Assembly: GCA_963971225.1 (NCBI GenBank)
Contig: OZ020268.1
Coordinates: 61,131,900 to 61,195,899, forward strand
Source of the DNA: Melieria omissa
Taxonomy: Eukaryota > Arthropoda > Insecta > Diptera > Ulidiidae
DNA: 64,000 bases
Direction of reading: 5' to 3'
Position numbers and translations under genes: made by a program. Below, piece after piece: positions 31,966-43,770 of this stretch. Under the pieces are notes generated by a model, which did not search any database, was not told the DNA's origin, and worked only from the letters and a program-made list of their open reading frames with translations. Numbering within the stretch: the first letter of the stretch is position 1; each line of letters begins with the position of its first letter.

Positions 31966-33288
31966 GAAACTTAGCAGCAACATTGCTTATTTGTGGGTTA
32001 TTTGCGTTAATCAGTAGGTCCTTCTCTTCCTTTAGTTGGTTTTCTTCGTCAATTTGCAACGCCATAGATTCGCCATCTCGCGTATTATATTATGAAAAAA
32101 ACAACAGCCTATGCGAGAATAACCGGCCGAATTTCACAGTTTTACTAGGGTTTGGGAAAATACTCATGAAAACCAAACGAGAAACAATATTTACAAGATT
32201 CAAAAAGCATTATACTAAGGATGAAGTAGAAAATAAATAGAATTTCCGAAATCCTGTATTACTAATTGTTTGTTTGTCAAAAACAACAAATTTTGACACA
32301 AGCGGAAAATGTTTGACACAAGCGACAATAACAAAATTGACGCTTTCAAACTGGAACTGGGACGAAATATACTGTTCACAACAACGATCGAGGAGACACT
32401 AACTGATCCTAGGCCTCGCTGCAACGTTATTTCGCGAGAGTGTTCAAACAGTTGTTTACATAACACGCTGCCGAAAAGTTCCGATAACATAAACGTCCAC
32501 AAAAAGCTATTTTTTTCATTCTCTCGTAATGAAATTAGATCATTTATAACGTAATACATATTTAATTTGGGATAGAGTTCTCTCGCAATGCGAATAGTAA
32601 AGCGGGCCGATATATCGGCTCTGGCACTTCTCGCTAGTGCAGCAAGAGCCGATATATCGGCTTCCGGTACTAAAAGGGTTAAAAATTAAGTTGAAGACGA
32701 ACGCTTCACAATAAACTATGGCCGTTCCGTCGTCTTTACTCTGCAAAACTCGTAATCGCCGTCAGCTGATTGGTCAGCTTCTCCGATTGACAGTGTGGTA
32801 AACGGCTAGGAACAAGGCAAAATATTTACAGATATTATTACATATAAAACAATTATGATTTACAAAATATTTTTTTTTTATAAAGTGCAAATGTAAATGC
32901 ATATAAATTATGTAACATTTTCTGACTAAAAATCGTATTTAAAATTTACCGATACATGATTAAGAATCTCTTATTGTGCTGCTGCTAATTTTATGTTCCA
33001 GTATAGCAGAAGTCGTTTCGCTTTATTATTCTTGCTGTTTCTCTGCTCCAAGGTTGTGTACTATTTAAGTTATGTACTTTATCAATTCTTTTAATAACGA
33101 CTGACACATTTATATATATATATATATTGCTATTGTTTTCATTTACACATATTCACTTTATCTTCACGCACAAATTTCCCAAAAAATGTTCACAATAGGA
33201 AAACCTTATGTTATTTTAGAATAATACTTTTACTGAAAATGTTTGTTAATAGCCGCTAAAAAGAAATTCCACTTTTGCATGATATCAC
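31966..33288. other. Sxl intron sequence; one notable palindrome pair
   Basis: No gene was recognised; the 81-codon plus-strand frame at 32309-32554 has no known domain. The palindrome gccgatatatcggc occurs twice about 45 bp apart (about 32608 and 32648), followed by aaagggttaa, which could be one end of a decayed TTAA element. Confidence 0.45.
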
Positions 33289-33784
33289 AGTGCGACAGCA
33301 TTTTTCACACTGGAAAAAATCCATATGGGCGTGAAACTAGAGACCAAACATAGTAATACTGCGTACTCAGTTTTTCATTTCTACATCCTTTGTCCTTTAA
33401 GGGGGTGTTCTGTAGTAACAGCTCGTTTTCTTAGGTGTTTTTTGAAATTCTACTGTGAAGTAAGTATTCAATTTTTTTTTATGCGGTTGTTTTTCAATGT
33501 TTTATTATACTTTTAACTACAAAATTCAGTATAAGGTTTGAAAAAATATTGATTCGTTGCTGCACTGCAGCGCCGCAAAGTGATGCGTTGACGGTTCACA
33601 CGATTGCGCCAGTCTGAAACATGGAAATCGGAAAATGTTTTTTTTGTTGTAATCTATATGAGTCCGATTATCGTCCGACGGGAGCTTTTTTGTTTACGCA
33701 GTATTACTATGTTTGGTCTGTAGTTGCACGCCCATATGAATTTTTTCCAGTGTGAAAATTTTTTTTCATTTTTGTCGCACGGTG
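33289..33784. mobile_element. Hairpin-forming miniature element
   Basis: The left arm from cacagtgcgacagc through tccatatgggcgtgaaac to aacatagtaatactgcg is mirrored at 33699-33784. The arms are about 75-85 bp and the loop about 330 bp. No ORF with a known domain is present. Confidence 0.72.
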
Positions 33785-33941
33785 TATTAGTTTAGTTCAT
33801 TTTATGTTGTGTAGAAAATTTTCACGGCTACGTTGTGGTAAAGTACACACTGTCAATGTTAATTTGATTTACCTTGCTTTCCAATAACAATCACACACAT
33901 TTCTACAAGTGCTCTGTCGCCCCTGTATTCACACATTCTTC

Positions 33942-34262
33942 TTCTTCTTGACTGGCACGACAACCCGATTACGAGACTAAGGCCTAGCTACCCGCAACCA
34001 TCCACGTTGTGCGTGTGAATTTTTACAAGGTTGGAAGGGACCTACAGTTTTATGCCGATTCCGAACGGCGAGTTGGGAGCTTTTTCATAGGCAATTTTAC
34101 TCTCAGAGGTTTGCCATTTCCTGGTGAGAGGACAGCCGCCGAAAGAAAAATTGTTGTTTTTATTTTTTTTCGGTGTTAACGCAACGGAGTCTTGAACATG
34201 GGTTCGAGCGTCGCATTTGACTCTCGGCCCAACGCACTAGCCAGCTGAGCTACGGCGGCTGC
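33942..34262 (-). mobile_element. tRNA-derived SINE, minus copy
   Basis: Head at 34260 (AGCCGCCGTAGCTCAGCTGG), B box ggttcgagcg-like on the plus strand, conserved body, and a (GAA)n tail on the minus strand (33936-33949). Short gtattca repeats at both ends may be the target duplication. Confidence 0.85.
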
Positions 34263-34618
34263 GGCGGTATTCATTGCCTGAGTTAAATCAAGTCGGAAGA
34301 AAAAAATTAAAATATACCTTGAATTGTACAGATCGATGAACGTAAAACTCAAAATAGGAAGAGGAAAACATCGTAAGAATGAATAACACTTCTTAAAATA
34401 TAAGACAGTTTAGAACTATTTCACAGCCCTTCGACTGGAGCAATTTATTGTTGCATTAACTGTTGGTATTAAGCCAACTGACGTTTAACCCGCGTATGGA
34501 TGTCACATTCCATTCGAAATATAATTGTTTACAATACTATCTTCCCAAACACCCAAAGATTATGATTGAGAATTGAGTTAAGTTGTAATTCATAATAGCC
34601 CACTTTATTTTTCGCTTA

Positions 34619-35453
34619 TAGGCTATTTCCACTGGGCCTTAACTGCAGTTTACGCATAACTGCAGTTTGACATCGCATTTAAATGCTCAAATTCCCATAC
34701 AATTGTTTTTGTATCAAAGTGCGTGAACTCACTTTCAAAACTGAGTTAACTCAGTTTTGCCATTTACCGACGTCTAACAGAAAATGTTATGTTAAAATAG
34801 GGGGGCAATACTCACAAATGTACAAATTTTGATAGCATGCTTTCAGGCGCTGCAAGAGCCGTACGAACACAAACGAAAAAAGGGATTTAAATTACGTTCG
34901 GTGTGGTAGATTTTTTGCCAAGACAATTACTTTTTACTACATTTTTCGCAAAAATACATATCGTCTGTCATAATCAATGTCAAAACTTCTATTATTTGCC
35001 AAAAATAAATGCTGAAAAAGAAAATAAAAAACGTGGAACTTCTCATGAACCCTCTTGACGTTAAAAATTCAGACAGCTCTGATATCAATCAGCTGACAAC
35101 TGTCACCAATGAACTAAACATTTACAATTGAAATAAATTTTCATAAATGAAATAAATTTTCACAAATAGGAAAACGCCGACATTCCTAGACTGTTGAGAA
35201 GGAAAGCGGAGTGGTTTTGATGCAGTAGAGGGGCTACAAGAAACCATACATACATATACAAGGAGATGGCGGCGATGGGTTAGCTGTGGCTGCCCAGAAA
35301 TAAATGCAGAATTGGACTTGACCAAGTGAAAATGTAAACAAAAAACAGCTCGACAAAACAGCATTTAACTCGATTCCGGTGGAAACGCTTGACAGTTCCC
35401 AAATTTAACAGAGCCTTTCACTGCAGTTAAGCGCTCAGTGGAAATAGGCTATT
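34619..35453. mobile_element. DNA transposon with GGCTATTTCCACTG ends, non-autonomous
   Basis: The inverted ends read taggctatttccactgggc and, on the other side, gctcagtggaaataggcta; ctgcagttaa lies just inside both. A palindrome centred on actgagttaactcagt is at about 34740-34755. No transposase was recognised. The target duplication is unclear. Confidence 0.6.
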
Positions 35454-35667
35454 ACGTTGAAGTTTTACTCGGCGAACGCGACGACAATCTTAAACTGAAA
35501 AAAAAGAAATGGTCTCTACTCACTCTTAAACTCAGCACAATACTTCGTGCATCGCACACCTAATAGTCTGTGGCAATGTGCTATACATGGCAAATAATTC
35601 TTCTAATATTACTAATAATCATCACGGTCCCTGAAATAAAACAAATAAAATAAAAATTGAAATTTAC

Positions 35668-35729
35668 CTTGGCCTATAACCATTGTAACCATAGGGGGCA
35701 TGGCTGCCGTTATTCATGTTGCCATACAT
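35668..35729 (-). CDS. Sxl: Sex-lethal first coding exon
   Basis: The minus strand has ATG at 35729-35727 and encodes MYGNMNNGSHAPYGYNGYRP followed by the two bases AG and a donor AAG|GTAAAT. MYGN...PYGYN is the conserved N-terminus of late Sxl proteins in flies. The 62 coding bases leave phase 2, which the 46-nt microexon completes. The start codon is unambiguous because the homologous protein starts with MYGN. The exon probably also carries 5' UTR (next entry). Confidence 0.93.
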
Positions 35730-35870
35730 TTCTCTGTAGCGTTCAAGTCGGTTTGGCTTCTTGCTTGAATAATCAGTGCCAATTTTAATTGTAACTTCAG
35801 TCGCCAATTCCAAAGGAAAATTTATGAAGGAAACTGATTTGTAAATTACTTAAATGTTTTTGTAGTTGTA
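35730..35870 (-). other. Sxl: Probable 5' UTR part of the Sxl start-codon exon
   Basis: Upstream of the Sxl ATG the minus strand contains no earlier ATG in frame and reaches a good acceptor, tttttgattttcag|tacaac, with the exon side starting at 35870. Inference: the start-codon exon is internal and an untranslated first exon with the promoter lies further right. I could not identify that exon. Confidence 0.45.
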
Positions 35871-36000
35871 CTGAAAATCAAAAAGAACAAATATTTCTAT
35901 TGGTTAAATAAGTAAAATAAAAATATTTCATTATTAATCTACAGGGTGGTCCACTAATCTCTCTGTTTGCTAATCTCATTTCACGACTTTCGCATTTCGT

Positions 36001-37466
36001 TTAAGGCGGGGGGGGGGGTAAGGGTTTACACTTTCGAAAAATCGAATTATTTTTTTTGTCTTATCTTATTGTTGGCAGGTTCTCACCTTGTGGAAAAAAA
36101 AACAATTTTTTTTGCCTTATCGTGTAGATATATGTTTCAAAAATGTGCTCCAGATCAAAATCTGAAAAATCACAAAAGTTACAGGCCGTTACAAAGAGCA
36201 GTGTCGAGCACCGGCCAAGTGCGCTTTAAACTTTAAACGCGTTTTTCTGAGAACCACATTTTCGGACCTTACGGAAGTGATTGAAGGCGCTGGAATGAAC
36301 CAATCGTCAGCAAATTTTTCCAAATTTTCCTTAGGGTTTTTTCTAATAAACGAACTACGATCAGCCAAAAATATTGAAAATTGTTTATTTAAAAAATATT
36401 TAGTGAACAAAAAAATGCGAAAATCGTAATTTTTTTTTCAAAACCTCATAACTTTTGTAATTTCGATTTTTTTCATGATCTTAGTTCATTCAATAGATAA
36501 TACGGTACACATTAAGAATGTGTTCGATTTTTGTGTTTCCGATCACGGGTTTTGACGGAATCACTTCCGGTAGCGGGAGGAGCGGTAGGAGGTGTCCTCG
36601 CCGACATGCCGCCACTGATGGACGCCCCCTCCCCCCTTTTTTTGATTCATTCAATTTGAAAAATTGTATTCTCTAAATAAATGTGTGTTCATAGCCAGAA
36701 ACAATTTTCAGCGTTGTATCTTTAACCGTTTTCTCAAAAAAAATTCCTAAAAAAAGTGCACTTTTTCGGATCTACAAGGTGAGAACCTGCCTTAAACATT
36801 TCAAGAATATATTTTCAAAATTTTATGTCGATCGAAGCAAAACTCTTGAAGTGAAGGTTTATAGTTAGTCCCCTGTCCTTTAGTGCAGGTATACAGCTTA
36901 TTCTCTTCTATCGCGTTTTTCTCAAAACTACTTTTTCAAAGTCCGTGATCACTGTCATTTAAAAACTACTAAACCGATTCATTTGAAATTTGGTACACAT
37001 TTTCTACATGTAAAATACCTCACCCCAACGTTTAGAAACAATTTTTTTTACATTAAGGGGGTTTCCCCAACCACAAAATGGCGGAATTTTTCGTGGAAAA
37101 TAGCAGTTTACACTTTAGATGGCCACCAAAAATTTTTAAATGGAAAAAAAATAATCGGAGAACGTTGGGGTGAGGATTTGATAATACTTTGACTACATTT
37201 AAATGGTTTTTGATTTCAGATAATTTCCGACCGAGATACAGTGTTCACCGCAAATTGTATTTTTTCATAGACGTTCTGGGGCAAGCTCTGTCACCGGCTT
37301 GTTTTGTAATATTTTTGCATGAAAAAATTACAGAATATTGTTAAAAGTATGCTTAATAATGTACAAAAGGTTTAAACACATTTGATCAATCCATACTTTC
37401 AAAAAAAAACTCATTAAAAAAAAGTGTTTTTTTGTACGCTGAAACTCTTACCCCCGCCCCCCTTAA
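36001..37466. mobile_element. TTAA-flanked element with G-rich ends
   Basis: It begins TTAAGGCGGGGGGGGGGG and ends ccccgccccccTTAA; ggtaagggttt lies just inside the left end and is mirrored on the right. It shares the cgcgtttttctcaaaacta block with 25658-26377 and includes a nested element at 36077-36793. No transposase was seen. Confidence 0.65.
36077..36793. mobile_element. Possible nested element with GGCAGGTTCTCACCTTGT ends
   Basis: The 18-bp ends ggcaggttctcaccttgt and acaaggtgagaacctgcc are perfect inverted repeats about 700 bp apart inside the TTAA element. No ORF is visible and the target duplication was not found. Confidence 0.5.
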
Positions 37467-37572
37467 GGTAAAACAGTTGATGACGAACCTTCGGCTCCAT
37501 CTTAATGGGGCGATAAAGAGGTCGACATGCTAAAGGGGCTGGCCTATAGGTATATTTTTAAATATAGGTATA

Positions 37573-37809
37573 CAGTAGTGTCTGGGTATAGTGAACCCCC
37601 TATATAGTGAACACCTCGATATAGTGAACACCCAAATTTTGACATCGAGCCTCTAAATATGGAAAAAAAATTTCAAGCAAAAAACAAAAAGTGTATTTTG
37701 AGCAACTAAACGTGTTTTTGGCCAAAAATGATAACCTTGATATAGTGAACAACCTCAATACAGTGAACAGGCCTTGCAATAATTAGTTCACTATATCCAG
37801 ACACCACTG
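37573..37809. mobile_element. TA-flanked miniature element (Tc1/pogo-like ends)
   Basis: The ends CAGTAGTGTCTGGGTATAGT and ...tatccagacaccactg are inverted, with TA on both sides (37571-37572 and 37810-37811). The word tatagtgaac recurs at least five times inside. It is 237 bp and non-coding. Confidence 0.85.
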
Positions 37810-37811
37810 TA

Positions 37812-38491
37812 TTTTCAAATATATTTCGGTATTGATATTCTTAATGGGCATGTGCAAAACGTTATACATCAATGTAACAAATAATGAAAGGAACACACGG
37901 AAGAATTTTTTAGACCTAAGTTAATAGTAGGCAATAAATACAGGATTTCAGTATATGCACATCATATTCATAAGCACTACATAGCAAAAGAAATATAAGA
38001 TTATCGCTATAGTTGAAAGATAGTTTCTGTCATTTTCTTATTATGATAGCTGTCTTGTCTTCTTTCCATGATTTCCATGTAAAACAACTTTATCACATAT
38101 TCAGATATTTGCAAAAAATTTGACTTTAATTCGAAATCGGACTCTGAAATCGAACGAATTGGCTAAGGGTATGCAAAACGGAATTACTGTTTTCTTGTAC
38201 AAAACATTTTACAGATTTCAAATTGAAAGACTGACAAAACGGAATGAAATCTATACGAGATTTAGCCTCATCTCTTTTTCGATCCGAATTGCATCTGAAA
38301 ACGATTTGCAGCACATGCCCGATTAATCCTTTTTCAAACCAAAGCAATGTTTTAAACATAATTTAAAAAGTTATCAAATGTGTTCAGTTCAAAATTAAAA
38401 GAGAGAATATCTGTTTATATGCCACATCGGGATGGCTTTATTATGTGACTATGACACATTAAAGATTCATTTTATGTTGTAAAGAAACTGC
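37812..38491. other. No recognised features
   Basis: AT-rich sequence; overlapping short frames at 38120-38359 have no known domain. Confidence 0.45.
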
Positions 38492-38787
38492 TTAACACTG
38501 TGAAGACCGCATTGAAAAATCTTATTTCTCACATAGGGACCGGCATTTTTTTATTGTAATTACGTATATTATTTTTAAAATATGTTTTTAGTCGTTTTAA
38601 AATGAGGCTATGTCAAATTAACTAAGTCCTAAGTGGACTACTGTACATAAATTGAATTTAAATCATGCCCACCGGTGTACAAGCGGTCCACAAGTAAAAC
38701 ATGTCGTGTGCTCACCCGTGAGCACGCGGGCCGGTAATGTTGTTGTGGAGTAACCCTCCGGTGGGCATGCGGTCTTTAACGTGTTAA
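38492..38787. mobile_element. TTAA-flanked miniature element with TTAACAC ends
   Basis: It begins TTAACACTGTGAAGACCGCA and ends tgcggtctttaacgtgTTAA. It is 296 bp and non-coding, with GC-rich cgtgagcacgcgggccgg in its right half. Confidence 0.78.
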
Positions 38788-40880
38788 ACATGCTTTTTAT
38801 TTGTATAATACTTGTAAAAAGTGATCCAACTTTCTACAGTTGGCAACTCTGTAAGTTAGACAATTGCCAATAATCACACGTGCCTCGTACATCAAATGAT
38901 TCGCATCAAACGCGTTAATGAAATAAAACAGGAAAAATAAACAACATAAAGAGCAATTCTATCAGAGCTATGTATCACTGTTTTAAGGAAGATTATGGTC
39001 AAATTATTTATCGTCTTGAGCGAAAAAATATCAACAAAATCAAAAAACATTAACTTGAATACTGTTGCTGAATACAGCGACCAAAGACTTGGAATTATTG
39101 ATTTGCCAGTATTCGAAAAGTTTAAGCCTTATGAAGACTGATGTTCGATTTATCTAAACCCCGAAGATATTAAAATGTTTTAAAAAAACACTAAATGTGG
39201 ATCGCCTTTTATAAAAAAAAAAATTATGACATACTGTGAAACTATTCAAAAACATTACTGTCGGGATTAATAGGAGTGAAACGGAAAAATATCCATAAAC
39301 GAAATTCTCAAAATTGTTACTAGGTATCTAGAAGTGGCAACTCTGCTACTTTAATTATGTGAAGTGCACGTGGAAGCAGTATTAGCGAATCGAGTTGAAT
39401 ACACGTTAAGCCACAAACATAACACGCACCAAAGGAATAACAACAAAATAACTGCATGGAGCATAAAATCTGAAACTCCCTCCAAAAGTGGTGTAGAGAA
39501 CATTGTACTCCTTCGAATGGTTCTCGTTCATTCCGTTTTAATGTTCAGTTTCTGCGTGAATTAGATTGACTTTTTTGACTACATACTGTGTATTCAGAAC
39601 AAGCAGGGAAACGGAATTTGCAACAACAGAAAAAAACCTAAATGATTACATACATTGAAGATGGTTGCAAAAATTAACCCTTTCAGTCACAATGTCCAAT
39701 ATATTGGACTACAGCCCATAAAATTCATACAGAACGGGTTTATTTTCATGTCGGAAAGGGTTAAATAGAACTATTCAATGAAATGTCCCGTAGAAATGTG
39801 AAATAATCGCAGGCTGGTGGACCTGCACAAACGAATGCTTAGATGCATGATGATGGGTAGTACAAAACGATAACTTTCAACAGCACAAAACAGACGCCAT
39901 TAGACACCGAACATCGCCATTTTACAAACGATTGCGTACTTTACTACAACAACAACCACAATAAAATTAGTTTTGCATTTGTTCCTTGCTTGCCAATATG
40001 CTTCGTTGCAATTTAATATTCATCATCAAAACACGAGCACAACCACATATTTCATGCCTTTTTCGCGTGCTGTACAGCACTAAAACTAGGATATATGGCA
40101 CACACTATTTGTCTACCACAATTTTACCCAACACTAGCACCTATTTCTTTTTCACATTAACCCGTACTCCACTTAAATCCTCTTTTCGGTTCCTAGTCGC
40201 CTTTTATTTAAGGTTAATTCGCAACTCTTTTCCAAGAAATTATTGCTTAATTTTTTTATTTTATTCTCTTCATACTTCGTTTCACTGAAATAGAGAAAAT
40301 ATCGCGCGTCAAAAATACGAAATTTTTCTCACAGCCGTCAAAATGGAACTGAACGCAGCCAACTGCGAACTCTATCATGAAACTTTTGGTTACTTAACTT
40401 ATGTTGGCATGAGCGAGACAACTACATACATTTGGCGTACTGGGGCCATCTGACATTTTGCTTTTCGGTAGACATTTCGCTTCACTTGTGTACATTGCCA
40501 GATCAAAAGAATTTCCTAGCCGACCAAAAAAATGTTTCCACAATATGCAAAGCTATTATTCTTTGGATAAAACTATACCAAAACACCGTGGTGGTAATAA
40601 AAAATTACCATTACTGGTATTTTTTTTATTAATCTTCACATATTGTCTGTAGCGCGCAAAGCTGCAGCGAAGCCCCATTAAGCAATTTGAACCTGGTAAA
40701 TTAACTTTTTCATAAAACAATACAAGAATGAGTATTGATCCAATCTCCATTTGACCTGGATTACGCAGTACATGCGATAAGTTTATAAATCTGTTTAGAA
40801 AATTGCCCAATAACATCTTCTTGACTATGTTGACGTAGCTAATCGGGTGCGATGACTATTACCATGATTTTTTTTTTTTA
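38788..40880. other. Mostly unassigned sequence upstream of the Sxl start codon
   Basis: Apart from the 91-bp TTAA element at 39674-39764 no repeat was recognised. This relatively repeat-poor stretch would be a reasonable place for an untranslated Sxl first exon or promoter, but I saw no decisive signal. Confidence 0.35.
39674..39764. mobile_element. Very short TTAA-flanked hairpin element
   Basis: It begins TTAACCCTTTC and ends GAAAGGGTTAA, with the palindrome gtccaatatattggac between them. At 91 bp it is one of the smallest candidates in the window. Confidence 0.7.
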
Positions 40881-42624
40881 ACTAGCTGACCCGGCAAACT
40901 TCGTCTCGCCCAAACGGTCCGTTTGAGTGTGATGCCGTAACTCACATACAGTCACTTTCTTGTATATATATATATAGATTTAAGTTATATGGGCGGTGCC
41001 AAGCCCCCTTGTTCAAAACCGGAACCATCCCGTCTGTCGGAAGGGAAAATGGTAGGTTCGTACTTAGTTTCATTGCTGTGCCACTCAAAGTTCAGCAAAA
41101 TATTTGGGTCACAAACAATGCGCCACGCCCCTTGTCTGACGCCCATCAAATCTTATCATTGGAATGACTCATGTATGAGACGACAGGGTACTAAATTTTA
41201 GTGTTGTATGACTTATAATTCCGAAATTATTCCATATTAAAAATTTGAGTTGCATGAGTGGTGCCCCGCCCCCTTGTCCAAAATCCACCCTATTCCCCCT
41301 GCCGAAGGACACGACTAAATAATAAGTTTATACCGAGTGTCATTGATGTGAATGCTATAGTTCAAAAGCTACACCGGAATTGAAAAAGTGCCACGCCCCT
41401 TTCCAACGCCCCTTAAATTTTATTTGTGGAACGACATGTTTACGCCATGGCACTGTTCCAAATTTCAATGCTGAGCGACCTATAATTCCGAAGATATTCC
41501 ATTTCAAAAAGTTGGGTTGTATTAGCGGTGCCACGCCTCCTTGTCCAAAATACACCCTATTCTCCATGCCGAAGGACATGACCAAATCGTTACTTTGTAC
41601 CTAGTGTCGTTGATGTGAATGCTATAGTTCAAAAGTAACACCGGAATTTAAAAAGTTCCACGCCCCTTGTCCAACGCCCATTAAAATTTTACCAGTCGAA
41701 TGACACGCTTACATAATGACACTGTTCCAAATTTCAATACTGACCGACCTATAATTCTGAAGATATTTCTAATCAAAAATTTGGGTTGTATGGACGGTGC
41801 CACGCCCCCTTGTCTAAAATAGACCCAATTCCCCCTGCCGAAGGACACGACTAAATAATAAGTTTATACCGAGTGTCATTGATGTGAATGCTATAGTTCA
41901 AAAGCTACACCGGAATTTAAAAAGTGCCACGTCCCTTTCCAACGTCCATTAAATTTTATTTGTGGAACGACACGTTTACGCCATGACGCTGTACAAAATT
42001 TCAATGCTGAGCGACTTATAATTCCGAAGCTATTCCATATTAAAAAATGTAGTTGTATGGACGGTGCCACGCCCCCTTGTCCAAAATCCACCTTATTCCC
42101 CCTGCCGAAGGACACGACCAAATCCTTAGTTTATACTGAGTGTCGTTGATGTGAATGCTATAGTTCAAAAGTTACACCTGGATTTAAAAAGTGCCACGCC
42201 CCTTATCCAACGCCCACTAAATTTTACCGGTGGAATGTTACGCTTACGCCATGACACTGTAGCAAATTTCAATGCTGAGCAACTTATAATTTCGGAGCTA
42301 TTCCATATTAAAGAATTGAGTTGTATGAGCGGTGCCACTCCCCCTGTCCAACGCCCATTAAATTTTACCGATGAAAAGACACGCCTACACCATGACACTG
42401 TACTAAATTTCAATGCTGTTCGACTTTTAATTCCGAAGATATACCATATTAGAAAATTTAGGTTGTATGGGAGCTGCCACGCCCACCTGTTCCTGAATTT
42501 TCTTTGCTATAAACCTCACACAGCCCGAGACCTTTCCAACGAATGCAAAACCGTGGAAATCGGTTCGTGCGTTCTGGAGTTATAGCGTCAGGAAGGAAAA
42601 CCCGACTTGTTTTTATATAGTAGA
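40881..42624 (-). mobile_element. Helitron-like element with a 267-bp tandem array
   Basis: On the minus strand the 5' end is TCTACTATATAAAAACAAGT and the 3' end is gtttgccgggtcagCTAGT, followed by T. The interior is about six tandem units with starts of the cggtgccacgccccc word at about 40993, 41259, 41525, 41795, 42060 and 42328, a period near 267 bp. No Rep/helicase is encoded. Confidence 0.72.
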
Positions 42625-43144
42625 AATAAGGCAAATGTTATTTTTTTATGAAGCTTCATATTCAATAAATAAGTATGCGTTGACACCATCAAAGTGTGAA
42701 AAAGTTTTTCTATGTAAACGATGAATATAGAATCGAAAATCTTAATTCATGGTTTTTGTGACGAATTTCGTTAGAAGTATTTGCATTTTTCAGAGTTGCT
42801 GGAAAACCTTCAATATCCACCGATGCATGAAAAACGAATTATCTAGGGCTATAAGTGACACCCATAATAATAGACCTGACGTCAGTTTATTATGTTTGCT
42901 TTACAAACGAAGCTGTTCTTTTTGTTTTCAAAAAATTTTTATATTGCATTAACATTATGATTAAGAAGAAGAACCGTAAATTGTTTAAACCCTATAGCCA
43001 AACTTGGCAGGGATACAGAATGTAGCCACATCATTCGTTCAGAGACAAATTGTCTCTGATTCGTTGATTGGCAGCACTACCCAATCATAAACAAAATTAC
43101 TTACCGTCATATATTAAAAAAAATTGTCCTGCCAAGAATAGAAA
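42625..43144. other. Upstream of the zinc-finger gene
   Basis: No repeat was recognised. The last 150 bp before the ATG at 43145 include cagagacaaattgtctctga, a short inverted repeat (about 43040-43059). No TATA box is obvious. Confidence 0.4.
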
Positions 43145-43711
43145 ATGCTGAAGAATTGTACGCTACCTGCAACATATAAAAATTGTAAGAGATCTATAAA
43201 ATGTGGCGAAATTATTTGGCATGACGATACAGACTTCACCATAATTTGCGTTTACTGCAAAATCAAAATATTTGAGTTTGACGACTTTATTATACACTAC
43301 CGAAATGTGCACCTGAACGGAGCCGCGGAGGAGGCGCCAATTGCAACACAGTTCACTTATCGGGAGTACATAAAGGAAGAAAATCGTGAAGAACTCGAAT
43401 ATCCAACAGGCACAGATGAAGAATGCTTAGCAGACTTAGACCCCGTGCGGGTTTTGGCGAGCACCAATGTGACGGCGAAAGCAGTTCCAGGACCGTCAAG
43501 AACGAGCGATGGGAATGAGCAGCTTGATATCAGTAATGGTAGTTGTGGCAATAGTTATAACACAACGGCCACAGCAATAGATGTTGCTGTTGAAGTTGAG
43601 TTTGGTGGCATTGGAGATGAGAGCGATATAGTTGCTGAACCAGGTGCAACAGATTATGGCGATGGCAATAACGACGATGGTAATGATTCGGACAATCGCA
43701 TCTTGAAGAAG
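43145..43711 (+). CDS. C2H2 zinc-finger protein, exon 1
   Basis: This exon encodes residues 1-189 from a clear ATG. An N-terminal atypical C2H2-like finger (C35, C38, H51, H56 within IICVYCKIKIFEFDDFIIHY) precedes an acidic, Asn/Asp-rich and low-complexity region (DDGNDSDNRILKK at the end). It lacks the ZAD domain common in fly zinc-finger proteins. The donor is AAG|GTAGCA in phase 0; the open frame beyond it ends quickly at 43741 and is intronic. Exon 2 continues in frame. Confidence 0.9.
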
Positions 43712-43770
43712 GTAGCAGCTGATATTTTGACGTGGGCATAGCTTTGCCGTTAACGGTCTGAGTTTTACAG
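43712..43770 (+). other. 59-nt intron of the zinc-finger gene
   Basis: It begins gtagcagctg and ends gagttttacag. Removal keeps the frame: exon 1 has 189 codons and exon 2 continues RKPKEFVCEQC. The size is typical of short fly introns. Confidence 0.88.

Noticed and set aside
40993..42585. Coding region with repeated domains
   Set aside because: The open frames come from a 267-bp tandem DNA repeat within a Helitron-like element.
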